Shown here: positions 8,491 to 17,053 of the stretch, in pieces
Layout of the letters: the number at the start of each line of letters is the position of its first letter
How positions within the stretch are numbered: the stretch's first letter is position 1
Assembly (NCBI GenBank): GCA_009695465.1
Contig: SIAW01000017.1
Span: forward strand, 1 to 36,546
DNA: 36,546 nucleotides
Reading direction: 5' to 3'
Source: Pedosphaera sp.
Lineage (GTDB): Bacteria > Verrucomicrobiota > Verrucomicrobiia > Limisphaerales > UBA1100
Notes under the pieces: generated by a model
Told to the model about the DNA's origin: nothing
The model's input: the letters and a program-made list of their open reading frames with translations, nothing else
Database searches by the model: none
Translations under genes and position numbers: made by a program

Positions 8491-9465
8491 TCAGATCTGG
8501 AAGTCAGGTTTTTTCTTGTCCAGCTTGTTGAGCACGCGCATGTCCAAACCGTCGTACACGACGAGCGAATGCGGCGCGACGCTGTCCATGATGAAGACGT
8601 TGCCGCCGATGGTGCTGTGCGCGCCGATCACCGTCTCGCCGCCGAGGATGGTCGCGCCGGGATAGATCGTCACATAATCCTCGAGGGTCGGATGCCGCTG
8701 CTGCCCGCGCAATTGCTGGCCGCCGGAAGTGGATTTGGCGCCCAACGTCACGCCGTGATACAGCTTCACGTGATTGCCGATGCGCGTGGTCTCGCCGATG
8801 ACCGTGCCGGTGCCGTGATCAATAAAGAAATGCGAGCCGATGGTTGCGCCCGGATGCAAATCCATCCCCGTGCGTTCGTGCGCCCACTCCGTCATGATGC
8901 GCGGCACCAGCGCGACGTGTTCTTGATAGAGCACATGCGCCATTCGCTGCACCGAGATGGCCTCGATGAACGGATACGACAGGATGATCTCCTCGCGGCT
9001 CTTGGCGGCAGGATCGCCATCGAACGCCGCGTCCACGTCGGTCTTGAGCAGATCGCGGATGTCCGGCAACTTCGCAAGCAGGCCCAACGCCAGCGCACTC
9101 GCTGCAGCGCGCGGGTTGCTCTTGGCCGCAGCGTCCGGCGGATCGTACTCGATGCTCTTGCAGAACTCGTCCTCCAACCGGCCCAGCACCGAGTCCATCA
9201 ACAGCGCCGTCTCCATCTTCAACTCGGAAGAATGGATGGTCTTGCTATCGAAATAACCGGGGAATAGCAGACGCAATAGATCCGCAGTGATCGCCACGAT
9301 GGCGCTCTTCGGGGAAAGATTTTTGCCATCGAGATAATTGATGCCGCCCACGCGCGCGTACGACGCCATCAAATGATCCGTTAGCTCGGTGACTTTCACG
9401 GCGGCAGTAAACCGCAGCGACTGCCCGAAGGCAAGCGCCTCAGCCTGCGCGGTGCCACGCGACAT
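8491..9465 (-). CDS. cysE: Serine O-acetyltransferase
   Basis: This enzyme makes O-acetylserine from serine and acetyl-CoA, the first step of cysteine synthesis in the cytosol. The 324-residue product is of the long type with an extended helical N-terminal domain (LLRLLFPGYFDS). The C-terminal left-handed beta-helix of hexapeptide repeats begins at HPGATIGSHFFIDHGTG. The Asp-His pair in IDHGTG and the later QQRHPTLED fit the catalytic and binding residues of the family. The ATG at 9465 lies inside the end of waaF, a 26-base overlap. A GTG at 9399 is a shorter alternative, but starting there would leave VKVTELTDHL at the extreme N-terminus. O-acetylserine sulfhydrylase is not in the window. 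Confidence 0.92.
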   Translation of the reverse strand: MSRGTAQAEALAFGQSLRFTAAVKVTELTDHLMASYARVGGINYLDGKNLSPKSAIVAITADLLRLLFPGYFDSKTIHSSELKMETALLMDSVLGRLEDEFCKSIEYDPPDAAAKSNPRAAASALALGLLAKLPDIRDLLKTDVDAAFDGDPAAKSREEIILSYPFIEAISVQRMAHVLYQEHVALVPRIMTEWAHERTGMDLHPGATIGSHFFIDHGTGTVIGETTRIGNHVKLYHGVTLGAKSTSGGQQLRGQQRHPTLEDYVTIYPGATILGGETVIGAHSTIGGNVFIMDSVAPHSLVVYDGLDMRVLNKLDKKKPDFQI

Positions 9466-10534
9466 CCACCGCCGCCGTGACTTGCTCCACCGTGATGCCC
9501 ATCATGCAACGCAGGTCCACTGGGCATTCGCGCAGGAAACAGGGCGAGCACGGTGCCTGCGCGCGGATCAGTTGATGGCGCGTGTCATCGGGCAAACCCG
9601 GCCCCGTCAAATCCGCGCTCGTGCTGCCAAAGGGCACGACCACCGCTGCGCCCGCCGCTGCCGCCAGATGCATCGGGCCAGTGTCATTGGTCAACACCAC
9701 GCGACACACTGCCAGTGCGGCGACCAATTGCCGCAACGTGGTGCGGCCTGCAAGGTTCGTCGCCGTGCCCGGAGGGAGCGCCGCGGTGAGCGTCGCCGCA
9801 ACTTCCGCATCGCGTGCCCCGCCGAAGATCACGCAGTGACAACCGTGACGTCGCAGGATTTCTTGCGCGACCGCCGCGAAGCGATCGGCTGGCCAGCGCT
9901 TGGCTGGGCCGTATTCCGCGCCCGGCACCAAGCCCAGCAACGGAGTTGCCAGTGGCAGGACAAAGTCAGATTTAATGCGGGCCAATTCCTCCGCGGGAAC
10001 CGCCAGCCGCGGCGGCAGCAGTTCGGCACGCGCGCCCAGCGCCGAGGCGAGATGCAGGTAGTGCCACGCGTGATGGGACTGCGCGGGGAAACGATCGGGC
10101 GCGGCACCGTTTGCGATGCGCGTGTGGACTTCTGCTGGCGTGCGTTTGCGCATCGGCACTGCGCCGGGAAAATCAGGCAGGGCTTCTGTTAAAAACAAAC
10201 GCCGCCATGCGCCGGCACGGCCGATGCGGCGAGGAATGCGGGCCAGCCAACACTCCAGCGCTGAACGCGGGGAGTTGGGCAGCACCAAGGCGGTGTCGCA
10301 GTCCAGCGCACGCAGACGGCGGCCAACGCGCCAGACCGTTTCATCGGCCGCAAAAGGGATCACCGCATCCACGGCCGGTTGCAGCGTCCACAGGTCGGCC
10401 AACTTTTGATGCGTCAACACGCTGATGCGCGTGTGGGGCAGGGCTTCGCGCAGACGCTGCAGGGCGGGCATGGCCATCACGGCGTCGCCCAGCCAATTCA
10501 CACTGCGCACGAGCAGATGGCGCGAGGCGGTCAT
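9440..10534 (-). CDS. waaF: ADP-heptose:LPS heptosyltransferase (WaaF-like, GT9)
   Basis: This is a GT9 family glycosyltransferase of 364 residues that probably adds heptose to the LPS inner core at the cytosolic face of the inner membrane. Landmarks are the N-terminal LLVRSVNWLGDAVMAMPAL, the central GLVPGAEYGPAKRWP and the C-terminal LTNDTGPMHLAAAAG donor-sugar motif, followed by CSPCFLRECPVDLRCM. It starts one base after the lpxK stop, so the two are coupled in an envelope synthesis unit. WaaF is favoured over WaaC or WaaQ by the GAEYGPAKRWP region, but the exact acceptor cannot be fixed from sequence. Confidence 0.85.
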   Translation of the reverse strand: MTASRHLLVRSVNWLGDAVMAMPALQRLREALPHTRISVLTHQKLADLWTLQPAVDAVIPFAADETVWRVGRRLRALDCDTALVLPNSPRSALECWLARIPRRIGRAGAWRRLFLTEALPDFPGAVPMRKRTPAEVHTRIANGAAPDRFPAQSHHAWHYLHLASALGARAELLPPRLAVPAEELARIKSDFVLPLATPLLGLVPGAEYGPAKRWPADRFAAVAQEILRRHGCHCVIFGGARDAEVAATLTAALPPGTATNLAGRTTLRQLVAALAVCRVVLTNDTGPMHLAAAAGAAVVVPFGSTSADLTGPGLPDDTRHQLIRAQAPCSPCFLRECPVDLRCMMGITVEQVTAAVDVAWHRAG

Positions 10535-10535
10535 G

Positions 10536-11711
10536 TCAGCGCAGGAGGATCTGGCGGACGCAGTCGTCGAAATCTTTGGCGCCGCTGATGATCTTGATCT
10601 CCACGCGCATGAAGTAGAGGGGCAGATCGCGGCGGTCGAGCTTGGGAAAACGCACGGCGTCCTTCTGCGTGGTGATGATGATTTCGGCCTGGCGTTTCTT
10701 GGCGCGGTTGATGGTGTTGATCACCTCCTGTTGCGTGAAGCGGTGATGATCGGCAAAGCGTTTGGCGTACACCAGATTGGCGCCCAGTTCGCGCAGACTT
10801 TCCTCGAAGCTCTTGGGCTGGGCGATGCCGCTGAGGGCGGCGATGTTTTTGCCTTTCAAGAAGGACAGCGGCTGGCGGTCGTCGGCATCAAACACGTCCT
10901 CAAAATACAGCGGCGCGTGGACGCACTGGACGATGCCGGCCTTGGTATTGTGCGCACGGATGCGGGCGATCAAGGCTTCGTTGTGGCCGTTGGATTTGGT
11001 GATGAAGATGGTGTGCGCGCGTTTGATGTGCGAGATAGGCTCGCGCAGCGTGCCGCGCGGCAGCAGCATCTCGTTGCCGAAGGGTTGCTGGGCGTCCACC
11101 AACACGATGTCGCGACGGCGGCCGGCGAGTTTCCAGTATTGGAAACCGTCATCGAGCAAGAGCGTGTCGCAGCCAAAATGTTCAATCGCATAACGCCCGG
11201 CCTTCACGCGGTCTTTGTCCACCAACACCACGACATCTTTGAGGTTGGAAGCCAGCATGTACGGCTCGTCGCCGGATTCGTCGGAATTGAGCAGCAGATT
11301 TTTGGCGTCGGAAACAATGCGCGGGGGCGTGTTGTCTTCCTGCAACAGAAGTTTGCTGCGCAGGCGATCCCACAACGGTGGCGGCGTGGAGCGGTAGCCG
11401 CGCGAGAGGATGGCCACCTTGCGTCCGCTGTCCTGCAGGACGCGCGCGAACTTTTCCACCACCGGCGTCTTGCCCGTGCCGCCGACGGTGAGATTGCCGA
11501 TGGCGATGATCTGTACGCCCAGTGTGCTGTCGCGCAGCAGGCGTTTATCGTAAAGCAGACGACGAGCCTTCACGCCCACATAGAAGACTTTTGACAGGCC
11601 AAACAACACGCCCCGCAAAGCGGTGGCCCATTTGTCGCGGCGCTGGTCAAAAATGACCTCCAGGGCGAACGTCTCGAACTGCTCCTGCCAGGCGCGGAGG
11701 GTTTCGCGCAT
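10536..11711 (-). CDS. lpxK: Tetraacyldisaccharide 4'-kinase
   Basis: LpxK phosphorylates the 4' position of the lipid A disaccharide at the inner membrane. The 391-residue product has a membrane-associated N-terminus, the unusual P-loop [13 protein letters not shown] (about 71-83), [21 protein letters not shown] and [12 protein letters not shown], all typical of the family. Length is slightly above that of E. coli LpxK because of extra residues at the N-terminus. It is the first gene of the minus-strand run and is divergent from nfeD across 88 bases. No good -10 was seen for it, although a TTGACC lies upstream. Confidence 0.95.
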   Translation of the reverse strand: MRETLRAWQEQFETFALEVIFDQRRDKWATALRGVLFGLSKVFYVGVKARRLLYDKRLLRDSTLGVQIIAIGNLTVGGTGKTPVVEKFARVLQDSGRKVAILSRGYRSTPPPLWDRLRSKLLLQEDNTPPRIVSDAKNLLLNSDESGDEPYMLASNLKDVVVLVDKDRVKAGRYAIEHFGCDTLLLDDGFQYWKLAGRRRDIVLVDAQQPFGNEMLLPRGTLREPISHIKRAHTIFITKSNGHNEALIARIRAHNTKAGIVQCVHAPLYFEDVFDADDRQPLSFLKGKNIAALSGIAQPKSFEESLRELGANLVYAKRFADHHRFTQQEVINTINRAKKRQAEIIITTQKDAVRFPKLDRRDLPLYFMRVEIKIISGAKDFDDCVRQILLR

Positions 11712-11763
11712 CGGCGGAGACTGCCAACAGACGCGGCGCGGGGCAAGGTCAACCGCTGCGGGC

Positions 11764-11793
11764 TTGCCGGTGCCGCTGGCTTCAGGCTAGATT
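11764..11793 (+). promoter_or_regulatory. Predicted nfeD promoter, leaderless
   Basis: TTGCCG (11764-11769) and TAGATT (11788-11793) are 18 bases apart, each matching four of six consensus bases. The -10 ends six bases before the nfeD ATG, which would put the transcript start on the start codon. On its own this is weak; it gains weight from the same spacing at clpS, fur and pyk. Confidence 0.4.
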
Positions 11794-11799
11794 GGCAGC

Positions 11800-13287
11800 A
11801 TGCGAAACTGGATGGCGATGATACTCCTGGCGTGCAGTTGCGCGTGGGACGGGGCGGCGCAGAACGCCACGCTGCCCGCGGCACCTGCTATGTTGCCGGC
11901 AAAGCCCACCACCGTTTATATCGTGCCCATCCGCGATGACATCACGCTGCCGATGTTGCATCTGGTCACGCGCGGCATCGCCGAGGCGCAGGCGGCGCGC
12001 GCGGAGATTCTCATTCTGGATATCCACACCAACGGCGGGCGCGTGGATGTGACGGAAAAAATCCTGGAGCAACTGAGCCAGTTCAACGGGTTCGCCGTGA
12101 CCTACGTGAACGGCAAGGCCATCTCGGCGGGCGCGCTCATTGCCATCGGCACACAACGCATCTACATGGCGCCCGATGGACGCATCGGCGACGCCGCGCC
12201 CGTTATGATGAGTCCCGGTGGCACGAGCGTGGAGAGTCTGCCCGGCACGATGGAGGAGAAGATCAATTCCTACGTGCGCTCGCTGGCGCGCACGCACGCG
12301 CAGCGCAACGGGCACAACGTGGAAGTGGTGGAGGCGATGATCACGAAGAACCGGCAACTGGTGATTGATGGGGAAATCATTTCCCACAAAGGCGAGTTGC
12401 TGACGCTGACGGCGCGCGAGGCGGAGCGGTTGGTGGGCGCGCCGCTGCGGCCCATGCTTTCGGCCGGCACGAAGGATCGACTGAGTGATGTGCTGGCGGC
12501 GCTGAACGTTTACGATGCGAACAAAGGACGCCAACATCAGGAAGAGGCGGGTGGATTGTTGCCGGTGCAGGTCGTGCGCATTACCGCCAACGTGCCGGAG
12601 TTGCTGGCTTTCTGGTTTGACACCGTCGGCCCCATCCTGCTGGTCGTCGGGATTGTCGGCGTGTTTCTGGAGATGAAGACGCCGGGGTTTGGTTTGCCCG
12701 GCATCATCGGGATATTGGCGTTCGCGGGATACTTTGGCGGCAGTCACGTGGCGCAGTTGACCAGCACGGAGTGGGCCGTGATCTGCTTCCTGGTGTTTCT
12801 CGCGGGACTGGTTTTTCTGGTAGTGGAGCTACACTGGTTCCCAGGCACGATGGTGTTCGGCGCGGTGGGCGTGATAGCCGTGCTGGCGGCGTTGCTGTTG
12901 GTTTCGGTGGACATGACGCAGGGCGGCTGGCATTGGCCAACGACTGCGGAGTTGAAGCAGTCGGTGCGCAATCTCTGCATGGGCACGTTGGGCGCGATTG
13001 TAGTTCTGCTGTTGATGATGCGGTTGATGCCGCACACCCGTTTCTATCAACAACTGCTGCCGCAATCAGCCAGTGGCATGGCGACGGTGATGGAAACCAG
13101 GACGGCGCAGTCGCAACAGATGGGTTGGGTGGGCGTGGCGCAGTCGCCGCTGCGGCCCAGCGGCAAGGCGATGTTCGGCGAGACGTTGCTGGACGTGATG
13201 ACGCGCGGCGAGATGGTCGGCAGCGGCCAGCGCGTGCGCGTCGTCGGACACAGCGGGCATGTGGCCGTAGTGGAAGCGGAAGGTTGA
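11800..13287 (+). CDS. nfeD: NfeD, full-length membrane serine protease
   Basis: This is a long-form NfeD of 495 residues. It has a signal peptide (MILLACSCAWDGAAQ), a ClpP-class periplasmic protease domain (about 37-240), four or five membrane helices (about 265-410) and a C-terminal OB-fold soluble domain (about 420-495). The Ser/Lys dyad of the family fits Ser109 in GKAISAGALIA and Lys154 in MEEKINSYVRSLA, with GRIGDAAPV between them. In the archaeal homologue the protease cleaves the C-terminus of a partner stomatin, but no stomatin/SPFH gene is seen next to it here. It converges with the Spy-like gene 16 bases downstream. Confidence 0.92.
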   Translation: MRNWMAMILLACSCAWDGAAQNATLPAAPAMLPAKPTTVYIVPIRDDITLPMLHLVTRGIAEAQAARAEILILDIHTNGGRVDVTEKILEQLSQFNGFAVTYVNGKAISAGALIAIGTQRIYMAPDGRIGDAAPVMMSPGGTSVESLPGTMEEKINSYVRSLARTHAQRNGHNVEVVEAMITKNRQLVIDGEIISHKGELLTLTAREAERLVGAPLRPMLSAGTKDRLSDVLAALNVYDANKGRQHQEEAGGLLPVQVVRITANVPELLAFWFDTVGPILLVVGIVGVFLEMKTPGFGLPGIIGILAFAGYFGGSHVAQLTSTEWAVICFLVFLAGLVFLVVELHWFPGTMVFGAVGVIAVLAALLLVSVDMTQGGWHWPTTAELKQSVRNLCMGTLGAIVVLLLMMRLMPHTRFYQQLLPQSASGMATVMETRTAQSQQMGWVGVAQSPLRPSGKAMFGETLLDVMTRGEMVGSGQRVRVVGHSGHVAVVEAEG

Positions 13288-13303
13288 ACAGGCCAACTTC
13301 TGG

Positions 13304-13810
13304 CTACTGGATCACCGTGCCGTTGGAAGGCGAGGGGAGCGGAAGCGAGGCATTGGCATCGCCAGCCTTCTTGCCGGGGAAGGGATCGGGCTGGTGCGGC
13401 GGATTAGATTTCTGCGGCGGCTGTCCCGGTGAACGACCAAAGCGATGCCACGGCAGTTTCTCAAAACGCTTGGCTTGATCCGCAGTCAACACCGCGTGAA
13501 TGGCCTCGTTGAGGCGGCGCTGCTCCTCGTGCATCCGCTGGCGCGTGGGTTCCAAAAACAGCCGCATGCGCTCGTGGCTTTCGTCGTAGATGATTTGAAC
13601 CTGCTTCTCTTGATCGTAAGAAAGACTCAAGCGCACATCCAAGTCCGCCACGCTGAGCTGAGTCAGAAAAGGCTGAACTGGTGCCTTGGCGCTTTGCACT
13701 GCGGCAGGCTGGCTGGGATTGGCAACGGGTTGGCGGGCTAGAAAATAGCCGGTGGTCGCTCCTGCGCCAAAGATTGCCAGCGCAGCAAGAATGGGGTTCC
13801 AAGGGCGCAT
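13304..13810 (-). CDS. Membrane-anchored Spy/CpxP-like periplasmic protein
   Basis: This 168-residue protein has an N-terminal membrane anchor or signal (PILAALAIFGAGATTGYFLA). A helical region follows, rich in Gln, Arg and Glu (SYDQEKQVQIIYDESHERMR to LTADQAKRFEKL), of the kind seen in Spy/CpxP/ZraP periplasmic chaperone or metal-stress proteins. The C-terminal tail is Pro-rich and low complexity. It is third in a unit with an ECF sigma factor and a small membrane protein, eight bases after the latter. In Verrucomicrobia and Planctomycetes such proteins often sit beside sigma factors. The function is likely envelope stress, by analogy only. Confidence 0.6.
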   Translation of the reverse strand: MRPWNPILAALAIFGAGATTGYFLARQPVANPSQPAAVQSAKAPVQPFLTQLSVADLDVRLSLSYDQEKQVQIIYDESHERMRLFLEPTRQRMHEEQRRLNEAIHAVLTADQAKRFEKLPWHRFGRSPGQPPQKSNPPHQPDPFPGKKAGDANASLPLPSPSNGTVIQ

Positions 13811-13818
13811 TAGGCGCG

Positions 13819-14115
13819 TTATTTCGCCGGCAACTCAACCGCCAGAAGGGCGATCTGTTCCAGCTCCGGATCCAGTGCTGCCCGGTTCGGCTGGGCCGGC
13901 GAAAGCGACAACCAAGCCGCGACCACCACGGCGACTGCCGCAGAAGGCGCCACTGATTGCCAAAGCGCGCGGCTCCAGACCGTCCAGAAATCCGTGGCCG
14001 ATTGCTCGGCGATGCGGGCCATGATGCGCTTTTCGAAGGCGTAGGGCACGTGGTCACTCGGGCGATCCTCACGGGCCGCAGCGAGCATTTTTTCGATGAT
14101 ATTGTCCAGTTTCAT
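13819..14115 (-). CDS. Small single-pass membrane protein, candidate anti-sigma factor
   Basis: This 98-residue product is not recognised from sequence alone. It has a charged N-terminal half (MKLDNIIEKMLAAAREDR, YAFEKRIMARIAEQ), one predicted membrane helix at about 51-72 (VAPSAAVAVVVAAWLSL) and a short tail. It lies 39 bases after the ECF sigma gene, in the usual position and topology of an anti-sigma factor, with the N-terminus in the cytosol. It has no HxxxCxxC zinc motif, so it is not a ZAS-type anti-sigma. The role is inferred from position. Confidence 0.55.
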   Translation of the reverse strand: MKLDNIIEKMLAAAREDRPSDHVPYAFEKRIMARIAEQSATDFWTVWSRALWQSVAPSAAVAVVVAAWLSLSPAQPNRAALDPELEQIALLAVELPAK

Positions 14116-14154
14116 GTCCCTACAGTGGGGGAGACGCAGGTCAGCTAGTGGGAG

Positions 14155-14736
14155 TTACAAATACTTTTCCGGCGCGATTCTGGCCAGCATTTTCCTCATC
14201 TCCAGCCGGGCGCGGTGTGCGCGCACTTTGATCATGGACTCAGACCAGCCGGTGAGCGCGGCGATCTCCTTCACGGATTTTTCCTCCAGATCCAGCATCG
14301 TGATAATCATCGCATCCTTGGAGGAGAGGCCGGCGATCAATCGGTCGAGCAACTGCTTGGCCGCCGCGCGGTTGACCTGTGTGCGATCCGCCTCGTCATC
14401 GCCCACCTTGTCCAGCCAATCCTCCTCCACATCGGAGATGTCGGTGATGTTGTACTCGCGGTTGCGCTCGTGGTTGCGCAGAAAATCATAGCACGTGTGC
14501 ACCGTGATGCGCATGAGCCAGTGTTCAAAGGGCGCATCCGCCCGGAAACTGGACAACCGGCGGAATGCCTTGATGAAGACCTCCTGCACGATGTCTTCCA
14601 CCTCGATCTCGCGCCGCGCATAACGCCGTGCCGTCGCGAACACGCGCGGTTGATGGCGCGCAATCAGCGGCTCGAAACTTGACGCGCTGCCGCCCAGGAC
14701 GGCGCGGATCAGTTCGTGGTCGGATTGTTCGTCCAT
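14155..14736 (-). CDS. ECF-type RNA polymerase sigma-70 factor
   Basis: This 193-residue protein has the two domains of an ECF sigma factor. Region 2 spans roughly residues 22-90 (YARREIEVEDIVQEVFIKAF, then FEHWLMRITVHTCYDFLR). Region 4 spans about 135-185 (DLEEKSVKEIAALTGWSESM, then IKVRAHRARLEMRKML) and forms the -35-binding helix-turn-helix. It heads a unit with a small membrane protein and a Spy-like protein. A TAGATA at 14747-14752 on the minus strand, ten bases from the ATG, could be a -10. I could not define an ECF-type autoregulatory promoter. The likely task is response to an envelope signal. Confidence 0.93.
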   Translation of the reverse strand: MDEQSDHELIRAVLGGSASSFEPLIARHQPRVFATARRYARREIEVEDIVQEVFIKAFRRLSSFRADAPFEHWLMRITVHTCYDFLRNHERNREYNITDISDVEEDWLDKVGDDEADRTQVNRAAAKQLLDRLIAGLSSKDAMIITMLDLEEKSVKEIAALTGWSESMIKVRAHRARLEMRKMLARIAPEKYL

Positions 14737-14769
14737 CCCGCGCTGTTATCTAGCAGCAACCGGCATGAG

Positions 14770-14806
14770 GCCAAAGAAAGAAAGCCACCGCGTGAACGGT
14801 GGCTTT
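14770..14806 (-). terminator. Intrinsic terminator after the repeat-rich protein gene
   Basis: AAAGCCACCG (14781-14790), loop CGTGAA, and CGGTGGCTTT (14797-14806) form a perfect 10-bp stem. On the minus strand it is followed by CTTTCTTTGG, a moderately T-rich tail. It lies 33 bases after the stop of the 14839-16794 gene and before the sigma factor start, separating the two transcripts. Confidence 0.8.
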
Positions 14807-14838
14807 CGTTGATCCAATAACCAAACACTCAAACTGAT

Positions 14839-16794
14839 TTACCGCTGACCTCCTCGGCCGCGATCATCACGACGCTGCGGCTGCGGGGGCGGGCCACCGG
14901 GACCACGGCGGTCCGGGCCTTGGTCACGGCCATGCGCCTGCGGCACTGGGCCACGACGATCCGAGCCTTGATTGTCATGCTTCATCTGAGGGCCACCGTG
15001 GCCGCGGCCATCACGATGCTGCGCCTGCGGGCCACCGGGACCACGGCGGTCCGGGCCTTGGTCACGGCCATGCGCCTGCGGCGCTGGGCCACGACGATCC
15101 GAGCCTTGATTGTCATGCTTCATCTGAGGGCCACCGTGGCCGCGGTCATCACGATGCTGCGCCTGCGGCGGCGGGCCACCGGGACCACGGCGGTCCGGGC
15201 CTTGGTCACGGCCATGCGCCTGCGGCGCTGGGCCACGACGATCCGAGCCTTGATTGTCATGCTTCATCTGAGGGCCACCGTGGCCGCGGCCATCACGATG
15301 CTGCGCCTGCGGGCCACCGGGACCACGGCGGTCCGGGCCTTGGTCACGGCCATGCGCCTGCGGCACTGGGCCACGACGATCCGAGCCTTGATTGTCATGC
15401 TTCATCTGAGGGCCACCGTGGCCGCGGTCATCACGATGCTGCGCCTGCGGCGGCGGGCCACCGGGGCCGCGACGATCCGGGCCTTGGTTGCCGCGCTGTG
15501 CCTGCGGCACTGGGCCACGACGATCCGAGCCTTGATTGTCATGCTTCATCTGAGGGCCACCGTGGCCGCGGTCATCACGATGCTGCGCCTGCGGCGGCGG
15601 GCCACCGGGACCACGGCGGTCCGGGCCTTGGTTGCCGCGCTGTGCCTGCGGAGGCGGTCCACTGGGGCCACGACGGTCCGGGCCTTGGTTGCCACGTTGT
15701 GTCTGCGGAGCTGGGCCACTGGGGCTGCGGTCATCACGACGCTGCGCCTGCGGAACTGGGCCACTGGGGCTGCGACGATCTGGGCCTTGGTTGCCACGCT
15801 GCGCCTGCGGCGGGGCGGCGGGTCTGCGGGATTCCTCGGAGCTACGCTTGGCGCGCTTCTTGTCATCATCATCCTTGTCGTCATCCAGATTATTTACGAA
15901 CACCGTCGTCGTCGGGGTCAAGGTTGTGCCATCGCTTTTGGGACGACGCTGACGCGGGCGCTCTTCGTTGCCCTTTTCATTGCCTTTACGGGGCGGCTCA
16001 TTACCACGCGGCGGGTTGGGGCGGACACCTTCACCACCGGGAGGAAGGACACCATCACCGCGACCACCGCCAGGGGGGCGGAAACCTTCGCCACCGGGGC
16101 CACGGGGGCCACCGCCACCCGGACCGCCAAATCCACCATCTCTGCCGAGGCCACCACCAAAGCCTCCGCCGAAGCCTCCACCAAATCCGCCGCCCATGGA
16201 GGCGCGTTTGAACATCTCCAGCGTTTCGGCTGGCAACGTCTTGCTGACCTTGTCAAAGGCTGCGCGGCGTTTGATGGCCAGTTCGCCCTCCAATTTGCCC
16301 AGCGCAGCGGCCTTGGCTTGCACATCTGCAGCGTCGAACTTTTCGCCAAGCGCGGCCTCGTTGAGTGCGCGGCGGGCCTCGCCGGCTTTCTGCGCCAGAT
16401 CACCGGTCTCCGTGCGCATGGTTTCCATCGCCTCACGGAAAGCCTCGCGCTGTTCCTCGGTCATCGGGGCAAAATTTCCACGACCTTGCGGGGGCTGGCC
16501 GGGTTGTCCTCCGGGAGGCTGGTCGCCACCACGTCCTGCGGGCGGACGCTGGCGGTCATCGGGCGCACCGGGCTGTTGCCCGCGCGGCCCACCTTTGGGG
16601 TCATCGCGGCGAACACCGGGCTGGCTGGGTTGCTGTCCACGCGGTCCACCCTTTGGGTCGTCACGGCGAACGCCGGGTTGTCCTGGGGACGGTTCTTGCT
16701 TTGGGCGCGGCTGGTCTTGGGCAACAGCGCACAGGCTGAAGGCAACCAGCGCACAGCCCAGCCCGACGGTTGGATTGAAGTGCAGTTTTTTCAT
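14839..16794 (-). CDS. Secreted Spy-like protein with Gly/Arg/Pro-rich tandem repeats
   Basis: This 651-residue exported protein has four parts. A signal peptide ends near CAVAQ. A Pro/Arg-rich stretch contains two tandem copies of QPGVRRDDPKGGPRGQQP. A helical Spy/LTXXQ-like segment runs from MTEEQREAFREAMETMR to LPAETLEMFKRA. The long low-complexity C-terminus has a GGGFGGG block, an Asp/Lys patch (LDDDKDDDDKKRAKR), then 46- and 48-residue units built around GGPQMKHDNQGSDRRGP and GRDQGPDRRGPGGP. The last repeat third is rich in Arg, Asp, His, Gln and Gly and is probably disordered. It precedes the ECF sigma factor, which may control it. The function is unknown; cell-surface, matrix or metal-related roles are possible. 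Confidence 0.75.
   Translation of the reverse strand: MKKLHFNPTVGLGCALVAFSLCAVAQDQPRPKQEPSPGQPGVRRDDPKGGPRGQQPSQPGVRRDDPKGGPRGQQPGAPDDRQRPPAGRGGDQPPGGQPGQPPQGRGNFAPMTEEQREAFREAMETMRTETGDLAQKAGEARRALNEAALGEKFDAADVQAKAAALGKLEGELAIKRRAAFDKVSKTLPAETLEMFKRASMGGGFGGGFGGGFGGGLGRDGGFGGPGGGGPRGPGGEGFRPPGGGRGDGVLPPGGEGVRPNPPRGNEPPRKGNEKGNEERPRQRRPKSDGTTLTPTTTVFVNNLDDDKDDDDKKRAKRSSEESRRPAAPPQAQRGNQGPDRRSPSGPVPQAQRRDDRSPSGPAPQTQRGNQGPDRRGPSGPPPQAQRGNQGPDRRGPGGPPPQAQHRDDRGHGGPQMKHDNQGSDRRGPVPQAQRGNQGPDRRGPGGPPPQAQHRDDRGHGGPQMKHDNQGSDRRGPVPQAHGRDQGPDRRGPGGPQAQHRDGRGHGGPQMKHDNQGSDRRGPAPQAHGRDQGPDRRGPGGPPPQAQHRDDRGHGGPQMKHDNQGSDRRGPAPQAHGRDQGPDRRGPGGPQAQHRDGRGHGGPQMKHDNQGSDRRGPVPQAHGRDQGPDRRGPGGPPPQPQRRDDRGRGGQR
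14905..15645. repeat. Higher-order tandem repeat, alternating 138- and 144-bp units
   Basis: The marker ATTGTCATGC (plus strand) recurs at 14971, 15109, 15253, 15391 and 15535, giving spacings of 138, 144, 138 and 144 bases. Units two apart are therefore exactly 282 bases apart, and those pairs look nearly identical. All spacings are multiples of three, so the reading frame of the secreted protein is kept. More diverged copies continue to about 15800. Confidence 0.93.
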
Positions 16795-16947
16795 GGGTTA
16801 ATGAGATGACTTGCGTTACTTATTCGACTACCGGAGGCAGCCACAGGCAGCATTGCTTGGGAGACGCCCGACATCCTTGTTTGTTACAGTCCCAGATGGA
16901 GGGTGCAAATCCAAATTGAGCGCCGACAAAGTCGTTGAAAATCTGAA

Positions 16948-16976
16948 TTGACAATGGCCAGTCGAGGTCATAATGT
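16948..16976 (+). promoter_or_regulatory. Strong sigma-70 promoter for rpsU
   Basis: TTGACA (16948-16953), a 17-base spacer and TAATGT (16971-16976) form a near-consensus housekeeping promoter. The expected transcript start near 16983 leaves a leader of about 70 bases before rpsU. This is the best promoter in the window and suits a highly expressed ribosomal protein gene. Confidence 0.8.
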
Positions 16977-17053
16977 CCGCGCTCCTTTTGGGAGATTGTT
17001 CGCCTCGAAATGGCGACTATTTACCGAATTTATCTTAGAATTGAGGCGAATAG

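Noticed and set aside
14836-15660. Tandem repeats considered as a CRISPR array
   Set aside because: Units are 138 and 144 bases, in frame and coding, without short repeats separated by unique spacers.
14920-16809. A 629-codon open frame opposite the repeat-rich secreted protein, with Leu/Arg/Ala/Thr-rich repeats
   Set aside because: It mirrors the repeat units of the real gene on the other strand. It has no signal or domain of its own, and stop-free antisense frames are expected from repeated GC-rich codons.
16795-16947. Promoter of the repeat-rich protein gene
   Set aside because: No hexamer pair with good spacing was found on the minus strand; an ECF-type promoter is possible but could not be defined from one example.
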